NCBI GenBank assembly: GCA_030671645.1
Contig: DAOVHV010000071.1
Coordinates: 1 to 6,020, forward strand
Reading direction: 5' to 3'
Source of the DNA: a bacterium
GTDB lineage: Bacteria; Bipolaricaulota; Bipolaricaulia; UBA7950; UBA9294
DNA: 6,020 nucleotides
Part shown: positions 1 to 5,393 of the stretch, one piece after another
How positions within the stretch are numbered: position 1 is the stretch's first letter
Layout of the letters: each line of letters starts with the position of its first letter
The notes under the pieces: generated by a model
What the model was told of the DNA's origin: nothing
What the model saw: the letters and a program-made list of their open reading frames with translations, nothing else
The model's database searches: none
Made by a program: the position numbers and the translations under genes

Positions 1-427
1 CCTGCCCGCGTCCGCGGATGAGGATCTTGTCGTCGTACGACATCTTCTCCTTGACCTCTCGCGGGAACTCCACCACCACGTGTTCGGAACCGCCGTGATG
101 CCCAACGGCATAACCGGTACTGCCCTTGGCGTCACCGGAGATCAGCGTGGCCAGATTGCCCGCACAGGCGTAGAGCTGTAGCGAAATATTGGGGTGCTCG
201 AAAGGCTTCTTGGTGTTGGCAGTGCAACTAACGCTGGGCTCCACATGATCGCCCGCCCACCCAAAAGCCGAATCGCCGACGGCAACGTTGACGGAGATGC
301 CTCCGTAACTGGGCAGTATGAAGGGAGCGCCTTCATGATCGACGCTCCAACGGGCGCGCGTTCTAGGGGGACCGGCCTTGCATTGCAGCAGGAATTCTAC
401 GACTCGATCTGTATTGGTCTTAAGCAT
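1..427 (-). CDS. DUF4438-like protein, N-terminal part, runs off the window
   Basis: Reading the minus strand from 427 to the window edge gives an open frame of about 142 residues with no stop, so the C-terminal part is missing. The central motif GDSAFGWAGDHVEP (residues about 51-64) and the later ISGDAKGSTGYAVGHHGG segment (about 97-113) resemble what I recall of DUF4438 proteins, a family of roughly 300 residues without an established reaction. No signal peptide or membrane segment is visible, so it is probably cytoplasmic. Two ATG codons lie in tandem at 430 and 427. A GGAGG at 432-436 (read on minus) is 1 base from the first and 4 bases from the second, so I chose 427. A TACAAT at 460-465 (minus) could be a -10 box, but no convincing -35 accompanies it. 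The gene is divergent from the repair operon. The reading frame is certain; the family name is from memory and the function is unknown. Confidence 0.72.
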   Translation of the reverse strand, partial: MLKTNTDRVVEFLLQCKAGPPRTRARWSVDHEGAPFILPSYGGISVNVAVGDSAFGWAGDHVEPSVSCTANTKKPFEHPNISLQLYACAGNLATLISGDAKGSTGYAVGHHGGSEHVVVEFPREVKEKMSYDDKILIRGRGQ

Positions 428-520
428 CATGCCTCCAAGGAAGGTTCAGATTGTCCATGATTGTATCGTGGGGCTCGGATTGTTTCTTGTGAAACTGAGA
501 AGTCCTGCGTAGGCTTCTAT

Positions 521-544
521 AGCGCCAGCGTCAGCGTCAGCGAG
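521..544. repeat. Four tandem hexamers, AGCGYC type
   Basis: The sequence reads AGCGCC, AGCGTC, AGCGTC, AGCGAG, four adjacent 6-base units with the last one degenerate. It lies in the 142-base gap between the divergent genes, about 25 bases before the start of the alkyltransferase-like gene, so it would fall in that gene's leader. It may be a slippage-prone microsatellite or chance. I found no strong sigma-70 promoter for the rightward operon nearby; TTCTAT at 515-520 is the best -10-like string and lacks a good -35. Confidence 0.4.
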
Positions 545-558
545 AACTTCAAAGAATG

Positions 559-564
559 AGGTGG
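559..564 (+). promoter_or_regulatory. Ribosome binding site that decides the start at 570
   Basis: AGGTGG (one mismatch to AGGAGG) ends 5 bases before the ATG at 570. The upstream in-frame GTG at 561 lies inside this site and has no purine-rich stretch of its own, so 570 is the better start. Confidence 0.55.
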
Positions 565-569
565 TCCGA

Positions 570-884
570 ATGGTGAGCAGCCTGTACGAGCGAATCTACG
601 AAGCTGTCATGCGAATCCCCCAAGGAACTGTTTCCACCTATGGCCAAATCGCGGGAATGGCGGGAATCCCACGTGGTGCTCGGCAAGTGGGATACGCGAT
701 GGCGGCGCTGGGACGAGGCCGTCCCCGTCCGGAAGTGCCGTGGCATCGCGTTGTCAACGCCAAAGGAGAATCGAGCATCGGCGAAGAGCAGATCACCCGA
801 TTGGAAGCCGAAGGTGTACAATTTGACGAGAACGGACGCATCGATCTCAAGGTCTTCGGCTGGGACGGATTGGAGGAACTATGA
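570..884 (+). CDS. atl: Alkyltransferase-like protein (ATL), MGMT-fold DNA lesion sensor
   Basis: A 104-residue protein matching the C-terminal DNA-binding domain of O6-alkylguanine-DNA alkyltransferases. The acceptor motif PCHRV is replaced by PWHRV (P57-W58-H59-R60-V61), the hallmark of ATL proteins. Such proteins cannot transfer the alkyl group. They bind O6-alkylguanine, flip it out and hand the lesion to nucleotide excision repair. Other family features are visible: GTVSTYGQIA (19-28), with Y24 at the position that rotates the damaged base's phosphate, and GARQVGYAM (36-44), with R38 as the arginine finger that fills the gap. Length is typical for stand-alone ATLs (about 100-110). It is the first gene of a three-gene operon, and its TGA overlaps the ATG of the lipoprotein by 4 bases. 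Family assignment is strong; repair through UvrABC is known for characterised ATLs and inferred here. Confidence 0.93.
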   Translation: MVSSLYERIYEAVMRIPQGTVSTYGQIAGMAGIPRGARQVGYAMAALGRGRPRPEVPWHRVVNAKGESSIGEEQITRLEAEGVQFDENGRIDLKVFGWDGLEEL

Positions 885-1531
885 AGGGTCGGCGACTTGC
901 GCTGTTGCTCATGGGAATTCTGGCTGTTGCCTTGACCGGCTGTTTCGGCCCCATCGAACGTCCGGTGGCCGATTTCACGTGGTGCCCCAATGGATTTGCC
1001 GGCGATCTCGATTATCAATTCTCATCCACTTCCACAACGGTTCCCGGCCATTGGATCGAATCGATGGTGTGGGAGTTCGACGATGGAACCCCCCCAGATG
1101 CGGCGTGGGACGCCTGGCACAGGTTTGAAGAGTCCGAGACCTATCATGTGACCTTGACCGTGACGGATTCGCGAGGCGTCTCCGGAACGGTGACCAAAGA
1201 AGTCCCCGTGTTCCTGGTGGCCGAGATCTATCCCAATTGGCACTTTACCTTGGGCTGGCCGATCAGGATTACAGGCATCGTGGCCAATCGAGCCGAGGTA
1301 AGGCTGAACTCCGTAGTAGTCCGGGCTAAGTTCTATGACGTCGACGGTGTGCGACTGACTGACGGCACCGTGACCCTTACCGACATGGAGCCGGGGGAGA
1401 AAGTGGCCTTCACTGTGGATGCAGCCGAATACTCGGCGCGCATCTTCCACGCAACCGTCGAGATCGATTCCTTTGTCGCCGATTGTCGCAATCCGTGGTT
1501 CATCCCTGTTGCCGAGTATGGGACTGAATGA
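881..1531 (+). CDS. Lipoprotein with PKD domain and FxLYD-like C-terminal domain
   Basis: A 216-residue exported protein. The N-terminus has positive residues (KGRR), a hydrophobic stretch (6-18) and the lipobox L18-T19-G20-C21, so C21 should be cleaved by signal peptidase II, lipidated and membrane-anchored. Residues about 28-110 resemble a PKD (immunoglobulin-like beta-sandwich) domain, with W64-EFDDG in place of the usual WDFGDG and YHVTLTVTD (88-96). Residues about 125-195 are beta-rich and resemble FxLYD-type domains of secreted proteins (FYD at 151-153). C35 and C202 could form a disulphide. No catalytic motif is seen, so binding or a structural role is likelier than enzymatic activity. 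The ATG at 881 has GGAGG 4 bases upstream, inside the alkyltransferase-like gene. Both ends overlap neighbours by 4 bases (ATGA), which is odd for an envelope protein placed between two cytoplasmic DNA repair genes. The exact role is unknown. Confidence 0.85.
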   Translation: MKGRRLALLLMGILAVALTGCFGPIERPVADFTWCPNGFAGDLDYQFSSTSTTVPGHWIESMVWEFDDGTPPDAAWDAWHRFEESETYHVTLTVTDSRGVSGTVTKEVPVFLVAEIYPNWHFTLGWPIRITGIVANRAEVRLNSVVVRAKFYDVDGVRLTDGTVTLTDMEPGEKVAFTVDAAEYSARIFHATVEIDSFVADCRNPWFIPVAEYGTE

Positions 1532-2718
1532 CGGTAATCGCAGATCTGCATATTCATTCGAAGTATTCGAATTCGACCAGTCCCCAGATGGAGCTGCCGA
1601 CGCTGTCCCATTGGGCGAAACGCAAAGGCATCGATTTGCTGGGCACGGGCGATTGCACGCATCCTGAATGGCTGAAGACGCTGTCCGCCAATCTGAGGGA
1701 AGAGAATCCCGGTATCTACAGCTATGGTGGCGCCTCCTTCATGCTGACCGGAGAAGTCAGCCTCGTGTGGAAGCATGACGATCGTGGACGGCGCATTCAT
1801 CTGGTATTGCTCACACCTTCGCTCGAAGACGCCGCTCGGATCAATCAGGCCTTGTCGCCTCGAGGAAACCTGGTCTATGACGGACGGCCCATGCTCGGAC
1901 TGTCCGCTCGCGACTTCTGTGAAATCGTGTGGGAGCAGTCGCCGGACACACTTCTGATCCCCGCCCATGTCTGGACGCCGTGGTACGCTGTATTCGGTGC
2001 CAAGAGCGGGTTCGATTCCTTGGAAGAGTGCTTCGGCGAATTCACCGGTCGCATCTACGCCATTGAGACAGGACTATCCAGCGATCCACCGATGAACCGA
2101 CGCGTTTCGGCACTGGACCATCTGCGGTTGATTTCGTGTTCCGACGCCCATTCCCCGACCAAGCTGGCGCGTGAAGCCACGTTGTTTGACGTGGCCGACG
2201 TGTCTTTCGAGACGATCTCCCGAGCCTTGAAAACGGGTGAGGGTTATGCGGGCACATTCGAGTTCTATCCGCAAGAGGGCAAGTACCACTACGACGGCCA
2301 CAGAGCTTGTGGCATCTCGTGGTCGCCGGCTCAGACGATGGCGGCAGACAGCAAATGCCCGGTGTGCGGTAAGACACTGACCATCGGTGTGTTGCATCGT
2401 GTGCAAGATCTTGCTGACCGAGCTGAGCCCGAGCTTGGCAACGTTCCGTTTCGAAGCCTGATCCCGTTGGCCGAAATCATCTCGCAAGCCATCGGCGTGG
2501 GAGTTGGTAGCAAGGCAGTCGCCAAGATCTACGAAGACATGCTCGACCGCCACGGCACCGAGCTGGACATCCTGCTCGAACGATCGCTCGATGACTTGAC
2601 CGCAGACACACCGGAGCGCGTACTCGAAGGCATCGCCAAGATGCGAACAGGAGACATCGTCATCGAACCCGGCTACGACGGAGTCTACGGCAAAGTCGAG
2701 ATCCCGTTCCAAGCGTAG
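1528..2718 (+). CDS. Endonuclease Q family protein (PHP domain plus zinc ribbon)
   Basis: A 396-residue protein. The N-terminal PHP metal-dependent phosphoesterase domain (about 1-240) carries ADLHIHSKYS (H8, H10), GTGDCTHPEW (D42, H45), TGEVS (E76), H91, PAHVWTPW (H147) and CSDAHS (D206, H208), which are the expected metal ligands. A zinc ribbon follows, with H258-x2-C261 and C277-x2-C280, then the family string IGVLHRVQDLADR and a C-terminal region with IGVGVGSKAV (322-331) that may contact DNA. This architecture is that of Endonuclease Q, which cuts 5' of uracil, hypoxanthine, xanthine and abasic sites in DNA and is known from some archaea and bacteria such as Bacillus. Size agrees (about 400). 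The start overlaps the lipoprotein stop (ATGA) with only a weak ribosome site, so it probably relies on translational coupling. The TAG stop abuts a transposon end. Other PHP phosphoesterase activity is the main alternative. Confidence 0.88.
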   Translation: MTVIADLHIHSKYSNSTSPQMELPTLSHWAKRKGIDLLGTGDCTHPEWLKTLSANLREENPGIYSYGGASFMLTGEVSLVWKHDDRGRRIHLVLLTPSLEDAARINQALSPRGNLVYDGRPMLGLSARDFCEIVWEQSPDTLLIPAHVWTPWYAVFGAKSGFDSLEECFGEFTGRIYAIETGLSSDPPMNRRVSALDHLRLISCSDAHSPTKLAREATLFDVADVSFETISRALKTGEGYAGTFEFYPQEGKYHYDGHRACGISWSPAQTMAADSKCPVCGKTLTIGVLHRVQDLADRAEPELGNVPFRSLIPLAEIISQAIGVGVGSKAVAKIYEDMLDRHGTELDILLERSLDDLTADTPERVLEGIAKMRTGDIVIEPGYDGVYGKVEIPFQA

Positions 2719-2742
2719 TTCGGGGGACACATACCTTATCTC
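2718..2742 (+). repeat. Left inverted repeat of the RAYT element
   Basis: 25 bases matching the reverse complement of 3457-3481 with a single mismatch at 2735 (C versus T). Its first base is the G of the TAG stop of the Endonuclease Q gene. The transposase stop codon (2736-2738, minus) lies within it. Confidence 0.85.
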
Positions 2743-3392
2743 CCAGGTGCAGGGCCTGGTTTTCGCCTCTGCAGCCTGCGTCCGACGATACTCTCAACAT
2801 GAGTAGTGAAAGACTTGCTACCTAAGGGACGGCCTGTTCTTGTGTGCTGGCGGATTCGATCGAGGTCGATCTCAGGAGTCGTAAGGAACGATTTCCAATT
2901 GTCCACCTCGACTAGCGGACCTGGAGCAGTGACAAGGGGATCTGAGTACGTTGCGCCAATGAGCCAGCGAGCGTTTGACCAGGGGTAGATCCAAGCTTCG
3001 GAAACCATTCCAGCTCGAACTGGATTCCTAAGGACGTAACGTACAACGGCCAGCACCCTTGAGGGCTCAATGGGACAGGAGAAGAATCGCCCCTGAAAGA
3101 GGTATCCTCTCCATTCTTCTCGGAAATTGATCATCCGCGTATAGCACTTGTGTGCTCCTCCGATGCCTTTGGCTAAACTGGACTCATCTCGAGGGATGGC
3201 GACAAGATGAACGTGATTGGTCATCAGGCACCAAGCGAGATACTCAACACCATGAGCTCTTCCTTGCTCGGCCAGAAGCTTAAGGTAGGCATCTCGGTCG
3301 TTGTCTGAAAAGAAGACGTCCATGCGGCGTACGCCTCGCTGTGTAACATGATGCGGATAACCTGGGACGACAACGCGTGCGATTCTCGGCAT
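2736..3392 (-). CDS. REP-associated tyrosine transposase (RAYT), Y1 HUH family
   Basis: A 218-residue transposase of the IS200/REP-associated type (Transposase_17-like). MPRIARVVVPGYPHHVTQRG (1-20) is the typical opening. The HUH metal-binding motif is H60-V61-H62 in MTNHVHLV, and the probable catalytic tyrosine is Y119 in RYVLRNPVRAG. The C-terminal TGRPLGSKSF (186-195) and the basic RRKPGPAPGR tail are typical too. These enzymes nick and join single-stranded DNA at hairpins through a 5'-phosphotyrosine link. I chose the ATG at 3392 over the TTG at 3398 because the family begins MPRxARxxxPG; neither has a strong ribosome site, suggesting low expression. All key residues are present and there is no frameshift, so it may be active. 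It runs antisense to the incoming repair operon, whose read-through would produce antisense RNA. Confidence 0.93.
   Translation of the reverse strand: MPRIARVVVPGYPHHVTQRGVRRMDVFFSDNDRDAYLKLLAEQGRAHGVEYLAWCLMTNHVHLVAIPRDESSLAKGIGGAHKCYTRMINFREEWRGYLFQGRFFSCPIEPSRVLAVVRYVLRNPVRAGMVSEAWIYPWSNARWLIGATYSDPLVTAPGPLVEVDNWKSFLTTPEIDLDRIRQHTRTGRPLGSKSFTTHVESIVGRRLQRRKPGPAPGR
2743..2759. repeat. Subterminal hairpin of the RAYT element
   Basis: CCAGG and CCTGG, a 5-bp stem with a 7-base loop, lie directly inside the left inverted repeat and within the 3' end of the transposase gene. Y1 HUH transposases recognise subterminal hairpins, so this could be a recognition structure. The stem is short and could be chance; I see no matching hairpin at the right end. 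Confidence 0.35.
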
Positions 3393-3456
3393 GAGCAAAG
3401 TTTGTCATAGGAGATCAGAGAATACAAGTAGAACTCGGCAAACGACCGCGGGCCTA

Positions 3457-3481
3457 GAGATAAAGTATGTGTCCCCCGAAC
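3457..3481 (-). repeat. Right inverted repeat of the RAYT element
   Basis: Reverse complement of 2718-2742 with one mismatch. It lies 64 bases upstream of the transposase start, so the transposase promoter must fall between them or outside the element. Confidence 0.85.
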
Positions 3482-3496
3482 CCTTTCAACCCTTTC
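3479..3496. repeat. 9-base tandem duplication at the element's right edge
   Basis: AACCCTTTC occurs twice in direct succession (3479-3487 and 3488-3496), the first copy overlapping the last three bases of the right inverted repeat. It is not found at the left edge, so it is not a target-site duplication. It could be a junction trace or chance. Confidence 0.45.
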
Positions 3497-3571
3497 AGTG
3501 TCCACAGCAATCAGATTGGCGGTTTCGAATGGAGCTTGCACGGGCTGTTGCTCGTCCGTTGACACCAATCG

Positions 3572-4846
3572 CTACAGAGGACGCTCCCAGGATTCCTGGG
3601 TTGGTGCGTATCCGAGGGCGGTCCAGGCTTCGCGGGCGACGTGGTTGTCGGCGTCGAACTCGAACCCGACAGTCGAACAGCCCCGCTCGCAGAGGAACGC
3701 GCTGGTCTCAATGTCCAGTTCGCGCAGGATCCCCTGCCGTCGATGTTCCGGGACGACGAACGCGTGCTCTATCAAACCTCGTTGTCCGGATGCCGCTCTG
3801 GCGACGAGCATGCCCACCAATTGATCTGACGTTTCGGCGATCAAGACTTGACGATCCCGACCTTCAAGCAACTCGTCGACGCGTGTCGAAACCCGGGATC
3901 CCGAGACGGGCGTGTCGGTGCGCTCGGCTTCCATGGAGGTAAACAGATCGACCAACTCGCGATGATCACGGCCGTCGGCGATGCGGATCTGAACTTCGCC
4001 CAACGCCTCCTGTGGCTCTCGAAACTCCTCTTCGATCCACTCCACGGCGAAGCGGTTCAGCGCCGTTGCGTCAAACAGATAGCTCGCCGCGGCTCCTACA
4101 CGACCGACGACTCCGTGTCCTTCTTGGAGGTGTTGGCGGGCGATCGCCTCAAACAGGTCGACGGAACCACGCCAGGGCAAACACCCGGTGGTGTCGAACT
4201 CCTCGATGCTGATCCATTCCTTCTGTCCGTTGTGGAGCATGGGTGCCATGTAGCGCGCGATTCGCTTGTCCGGAACATCAGCCAGATGCTCGGCATGATG
4301 GAGTAGGGTCAGGGTCGACAGCGGTGCTCCCAACAGCAGCACCTTGCCGTTGTGCTGGCAGAGCTTGGCCAGCGGAGATCCTTCACCCATCCCGTATTGC
4401 AGTGGGTGATCGCGCGTCAATTCGTCGGCGAGGCGTCCGACGGCGACAAACGAGCTGTCAGGATGTTGACTTCGCCGCGCACCGGGCCAGGTGCGCAGGT
4501 ACTCGGTGAGGATGCTCCACGCGTGCATCGCGTGTGAGGTGACGGGATCGTAGGGCGGCCAAAGCGCAAGAATTGCCGGCGGAATCTGTGGTGCATTGAC
4601 CAGGAGGTCATACGGTGAGCCTTCCCAGCCTACGTACATCATCAATGTCCCGTCTGCGCCGATCGCATCTAGGACACCGCCGAGCACCTCGCTTGGTCCG
4701 CCGGCGATCCAACCGATCGATCCGACCGATGCATGCAACATCACCGTGTCTCCTGGCGACACACCAAGTTCCTTGACCTGCAAAGCGATCTGTCCCCGGG
4801 TGACCAATCCGGGCGAGTGGGTCATCGAGCAACATCTTCGCGCCAT
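3572..4846 (-). CDS. AAC(3)-II/III-like aminoglycoside acetyltransferase fused to a GNAT acetyltransferase
   Basis: A 424-residue two-domain protein. Residues about 12-278 match the Antibiotic_NAT (AAC(3)) fold over its full length: DTVMLHASVGSIG (33-45), GTLMMYVGWE (66-75), LRTWPGARRSQHPDSS (117-132), GEGSPLAKL (154-162), LLLGAPLSTLTLLHHAEHLA (170-189; H183 and E186 fit the catalytic TxxHxAE pattern) and the SYLFDATALNRFAVEWIEEEF ending. This pattern is closest to what I remember of AAC(3)-II/III enzymes, which end here at about 270-290 residues and acetylate the 3-amino group of aminoglycosides using acetyl-CoA. Residues about 285-424 form a second, GNAT-type acetyltransferase: HAFVVPEHRRQGIL (361-374, acetyl-CoA loop, with L374 where Gly/Ala is usual) and DADNHVAREAWTALGY (398-413). 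The start at 4846 is fixed by an AAGGAGG 6 bases upstream; a longer frame to 4915 lacks such a site. Aminoglycoside resistance is inferred; another amine substrate is possible. Confidence 0.9.
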   Translation of the reverse strand: MARRCCSMTHSPGLVTRGQIALQVKELGVSPGDTVMLHASVGSIGWIAGGPSEVLGGVLDAIGADGTLMMYVGWEGSPYDLLVNAPQIPPAILALWPPYDPVTSHAMHAWSILTEYLRTWPGARRSQHPDSSFVAVGRLADELTRDHPLQYGMGEGSPLAKLCQHNGKVLLLGAPLSTLTLLHHAEHLADVPDKRIARYMAPMLHNGQKEWISIEEFDTTGCLPWRGSVDLFEAIARQHLQEGHGVVGRVGAAASYLFDATALNRFAVEWIEEEFREPQEALGEVQIRIADGRDHRELVDLFTSMEAERTDTPVSGSRVSTRVDELLEGRDRQVLIAETSDQLVGMLVARAASGQRGLIEHAFVVPEHRRQGILRELDIETSAFLCERGCSTVGFEFDADNHVAREAWTALGYAPTQESWERPL

Positions 4847-4852
4847 GCCTAT

Positions 4853-4859
4853 CCTCCTT
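4853..4859 (-). promoter_or_regulatory. Strong ribosome binding site of the AAC(3)-GNAT gene
   Basis: On the minus strand AAGGAGG ends 6 bases before the ATG at 4846, near-optimal sequence and spacing. It rules out the upstream in-frame start at 4915. Confidence 0.8.
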
Positions 4860-4922
4860 CGTCCCGCTGCCCTGATGGTAGCATGTGAGCGCGGTCGAGG
4901 TCTTCCAGCCAACACGAAGAAG

Positions 4923-4985
4923 AGGGGACAGGCTACTTTTTTGCATTGCTACTTATTCGAGAGGGTTAAAAGTAGCTTGTCCCCT
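4923..4985. repeat. 63-bp imperfect palindrome, probable non-autonomous RAYT-type element
   Basis: The left arm 4923-4940 (AGGGGACAGGCTACTTTT) and the right arm 4968-4985 are inverted copies matching at 17 of 18 positions; the single mismatch (G4931/T4977) would still pair as G-T. The loop is 27 bases and contains a further GCTACTTATT (4949-4958) resembling the arm's GCTACTTTT. The arms share GGGGACA followed by TAC and a T run with the ends of the RAYT element. It lies in the divergent gap between the AAC(3)-GNAT gene and the toxin-antitoxin operon, 77 bases upstream of the former. No T tract follows, so it is a poor Rho-independent terminator. Confidence 0.75.
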
Positions 4986-5089
4986 AATCAGGCGTCCATC
5001 TCTGACGGCCTTGATTGAAGCGAATAGCGTTGCGAGCAGATTCGTCTCGAATACCGTAGTGGGCAGAAGCAGCGATTTGTGATGCCCTA

Positions 5090-5102
5090 TGCCTGACAGG
5101 CA
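5090..5102. promoter_or_regulatory. Candidate operator dyad of the toxin-antitoxin operon
   Basis: TGCCTGACAGGCA is a perfect 6+1+6 inverted repeat covering the -35 hexamer. Ribbon-helix-helix antitoxins usually repress their own promoter through such sites, so this is the likely operator; binding itself is inferred. Confidence 0.6.
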
Positions 5103-5121
5103 GGAGTAGACAAAGTATACT
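5093..5121 (+). promoter_or_regulatory. Sigma-70 promoter of the toxin-antitoxin operon
   Basis: CTGACA (5093-5098, 5 of 6 to TTGACA), a 17-base spacer and TATACT (5116-5121, 5 of 6 to TATAAT) form the best promoter in the window. Transcription should begin near 5128, giving a leader of about 36 bases before the antitoxin ATG. Confidence 0.8.
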
Positions 5122-5163
5122 AATGCGTGTATGGTAGTCAGCGTAGAAAATAGAGGAGGCAAG

Positions 5164-5385
5164 ATGCCTAGCTACACATTGTCCACGAAGGTTCCAGGCG
5201 AGCTGCGAAAGACTATCGATGACATTGCCGCTATTGAAGAGCGACCGGCAAGCAGTGTTGTACGGCTAGCCATTGAATCCTACGTGCGAACCTATTTTGA
5301 GCTGCACCCTCAATTCAAGGCCGACATTCATGAGAGCAGGGATGCTATCAAGAACGGTGATGTTGAGGATTATAAATTCGGGTAG
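5164..5385 (+). CDS. Ribbon-helix-helix antitoxin
   Basis: A 73-residue protein with the ribbon-helix-helix plan of CopG/ParD-type antitoxins: a short N-terminal strand (SYTLSTKV, 3-10), helix 1 (about 12-26, ELRKTIDDIAAIEE) and helix 2 (about 29-45, ASSVVRLAIESYVRTYF), followed by an acidic tail (HESRDAIKNGDVEDYKFG) that would wrap and neutralise the toxin. It should bind DNA as a dimer at the promoter dyad. The start at 5164 is fixed by GAGGAGG ending 4 bases upstream; an in-frame ATG at 5131 would add 11 residues but precedes that site. The toxin gene starts 8 bases after its stop. Base composition is visibly lower in GC than the acetyltransferase and repair genes, as expected for a mobile module. 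Confidence 0.88.
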   Translation: MPSYTLSTKVPGELRKTIDDIAAIEERPASSVVRLAIESYVRTYFELHPQFKADIHESRDAIKNGDVEDYKFG

Positions 5386-5393
5386 CATGGAAC

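Larger units (their letters stand above)
2718..3481. mobile_element. RAYT / IS200-like element bounded by 25-bp inverted repeats
   Basis: A 764-bp unit made of one HUH transposase gene enclosed by inverted repeats at 2718-2742 and 3457-3481 (24 of 25 bases match). The outer ends read GTTCGGGGGACACATAC. No target-site duplication is visible, in line with Y1 HUH transposases, which move as single strands. It sits between convergent host genes, directly against the stop codon of the Endonuclease Q gene and 90 bases beyond the stop of the acetyltransferase gene. The intact frame and near-identical ends suggest a fairly recent or maintained element. Confidence 0.75.

Noticed and set aside
2074..2730. 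A 218-codon minus-strand frame inside the Endonuclease Q gene
   Set aside because: The plus-strand frame carries all PHP and zinc-ribbon motifs; the opposite frame has none and its start lies in the transposon end.
3498..3571. Possible gene remnant between the transposon and the acetyltransferase stop
   Set aside because: The 74 bases contain no start, ribosome site or recognisable peptide; they look like the 3' flank of the acetyltransferase gene.
3848..4306. A 152-codon plus-strand frame inside the AAC(3)-GNAT gene
   Set aside because: It lies fully opposite a gene with clear conserved domains and shows no protein motifs; it is a shadow of that gene.
4923..4985. Reading the palindrome as a Rho-independent terminator
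   Set aside because: The 27-base loop is too long and neither side is followed by a T tract; it also lies upstream, not downstream, of both flanking genes.
4953..5162. A 69-codon open frame on the minus strand in the gap before the toxin-antitoxin operon
   Set aside because: It reads through one arm of the palindrome and across the toxin-antitoxin promoter, has no ribosome site, and resembles no family I know.
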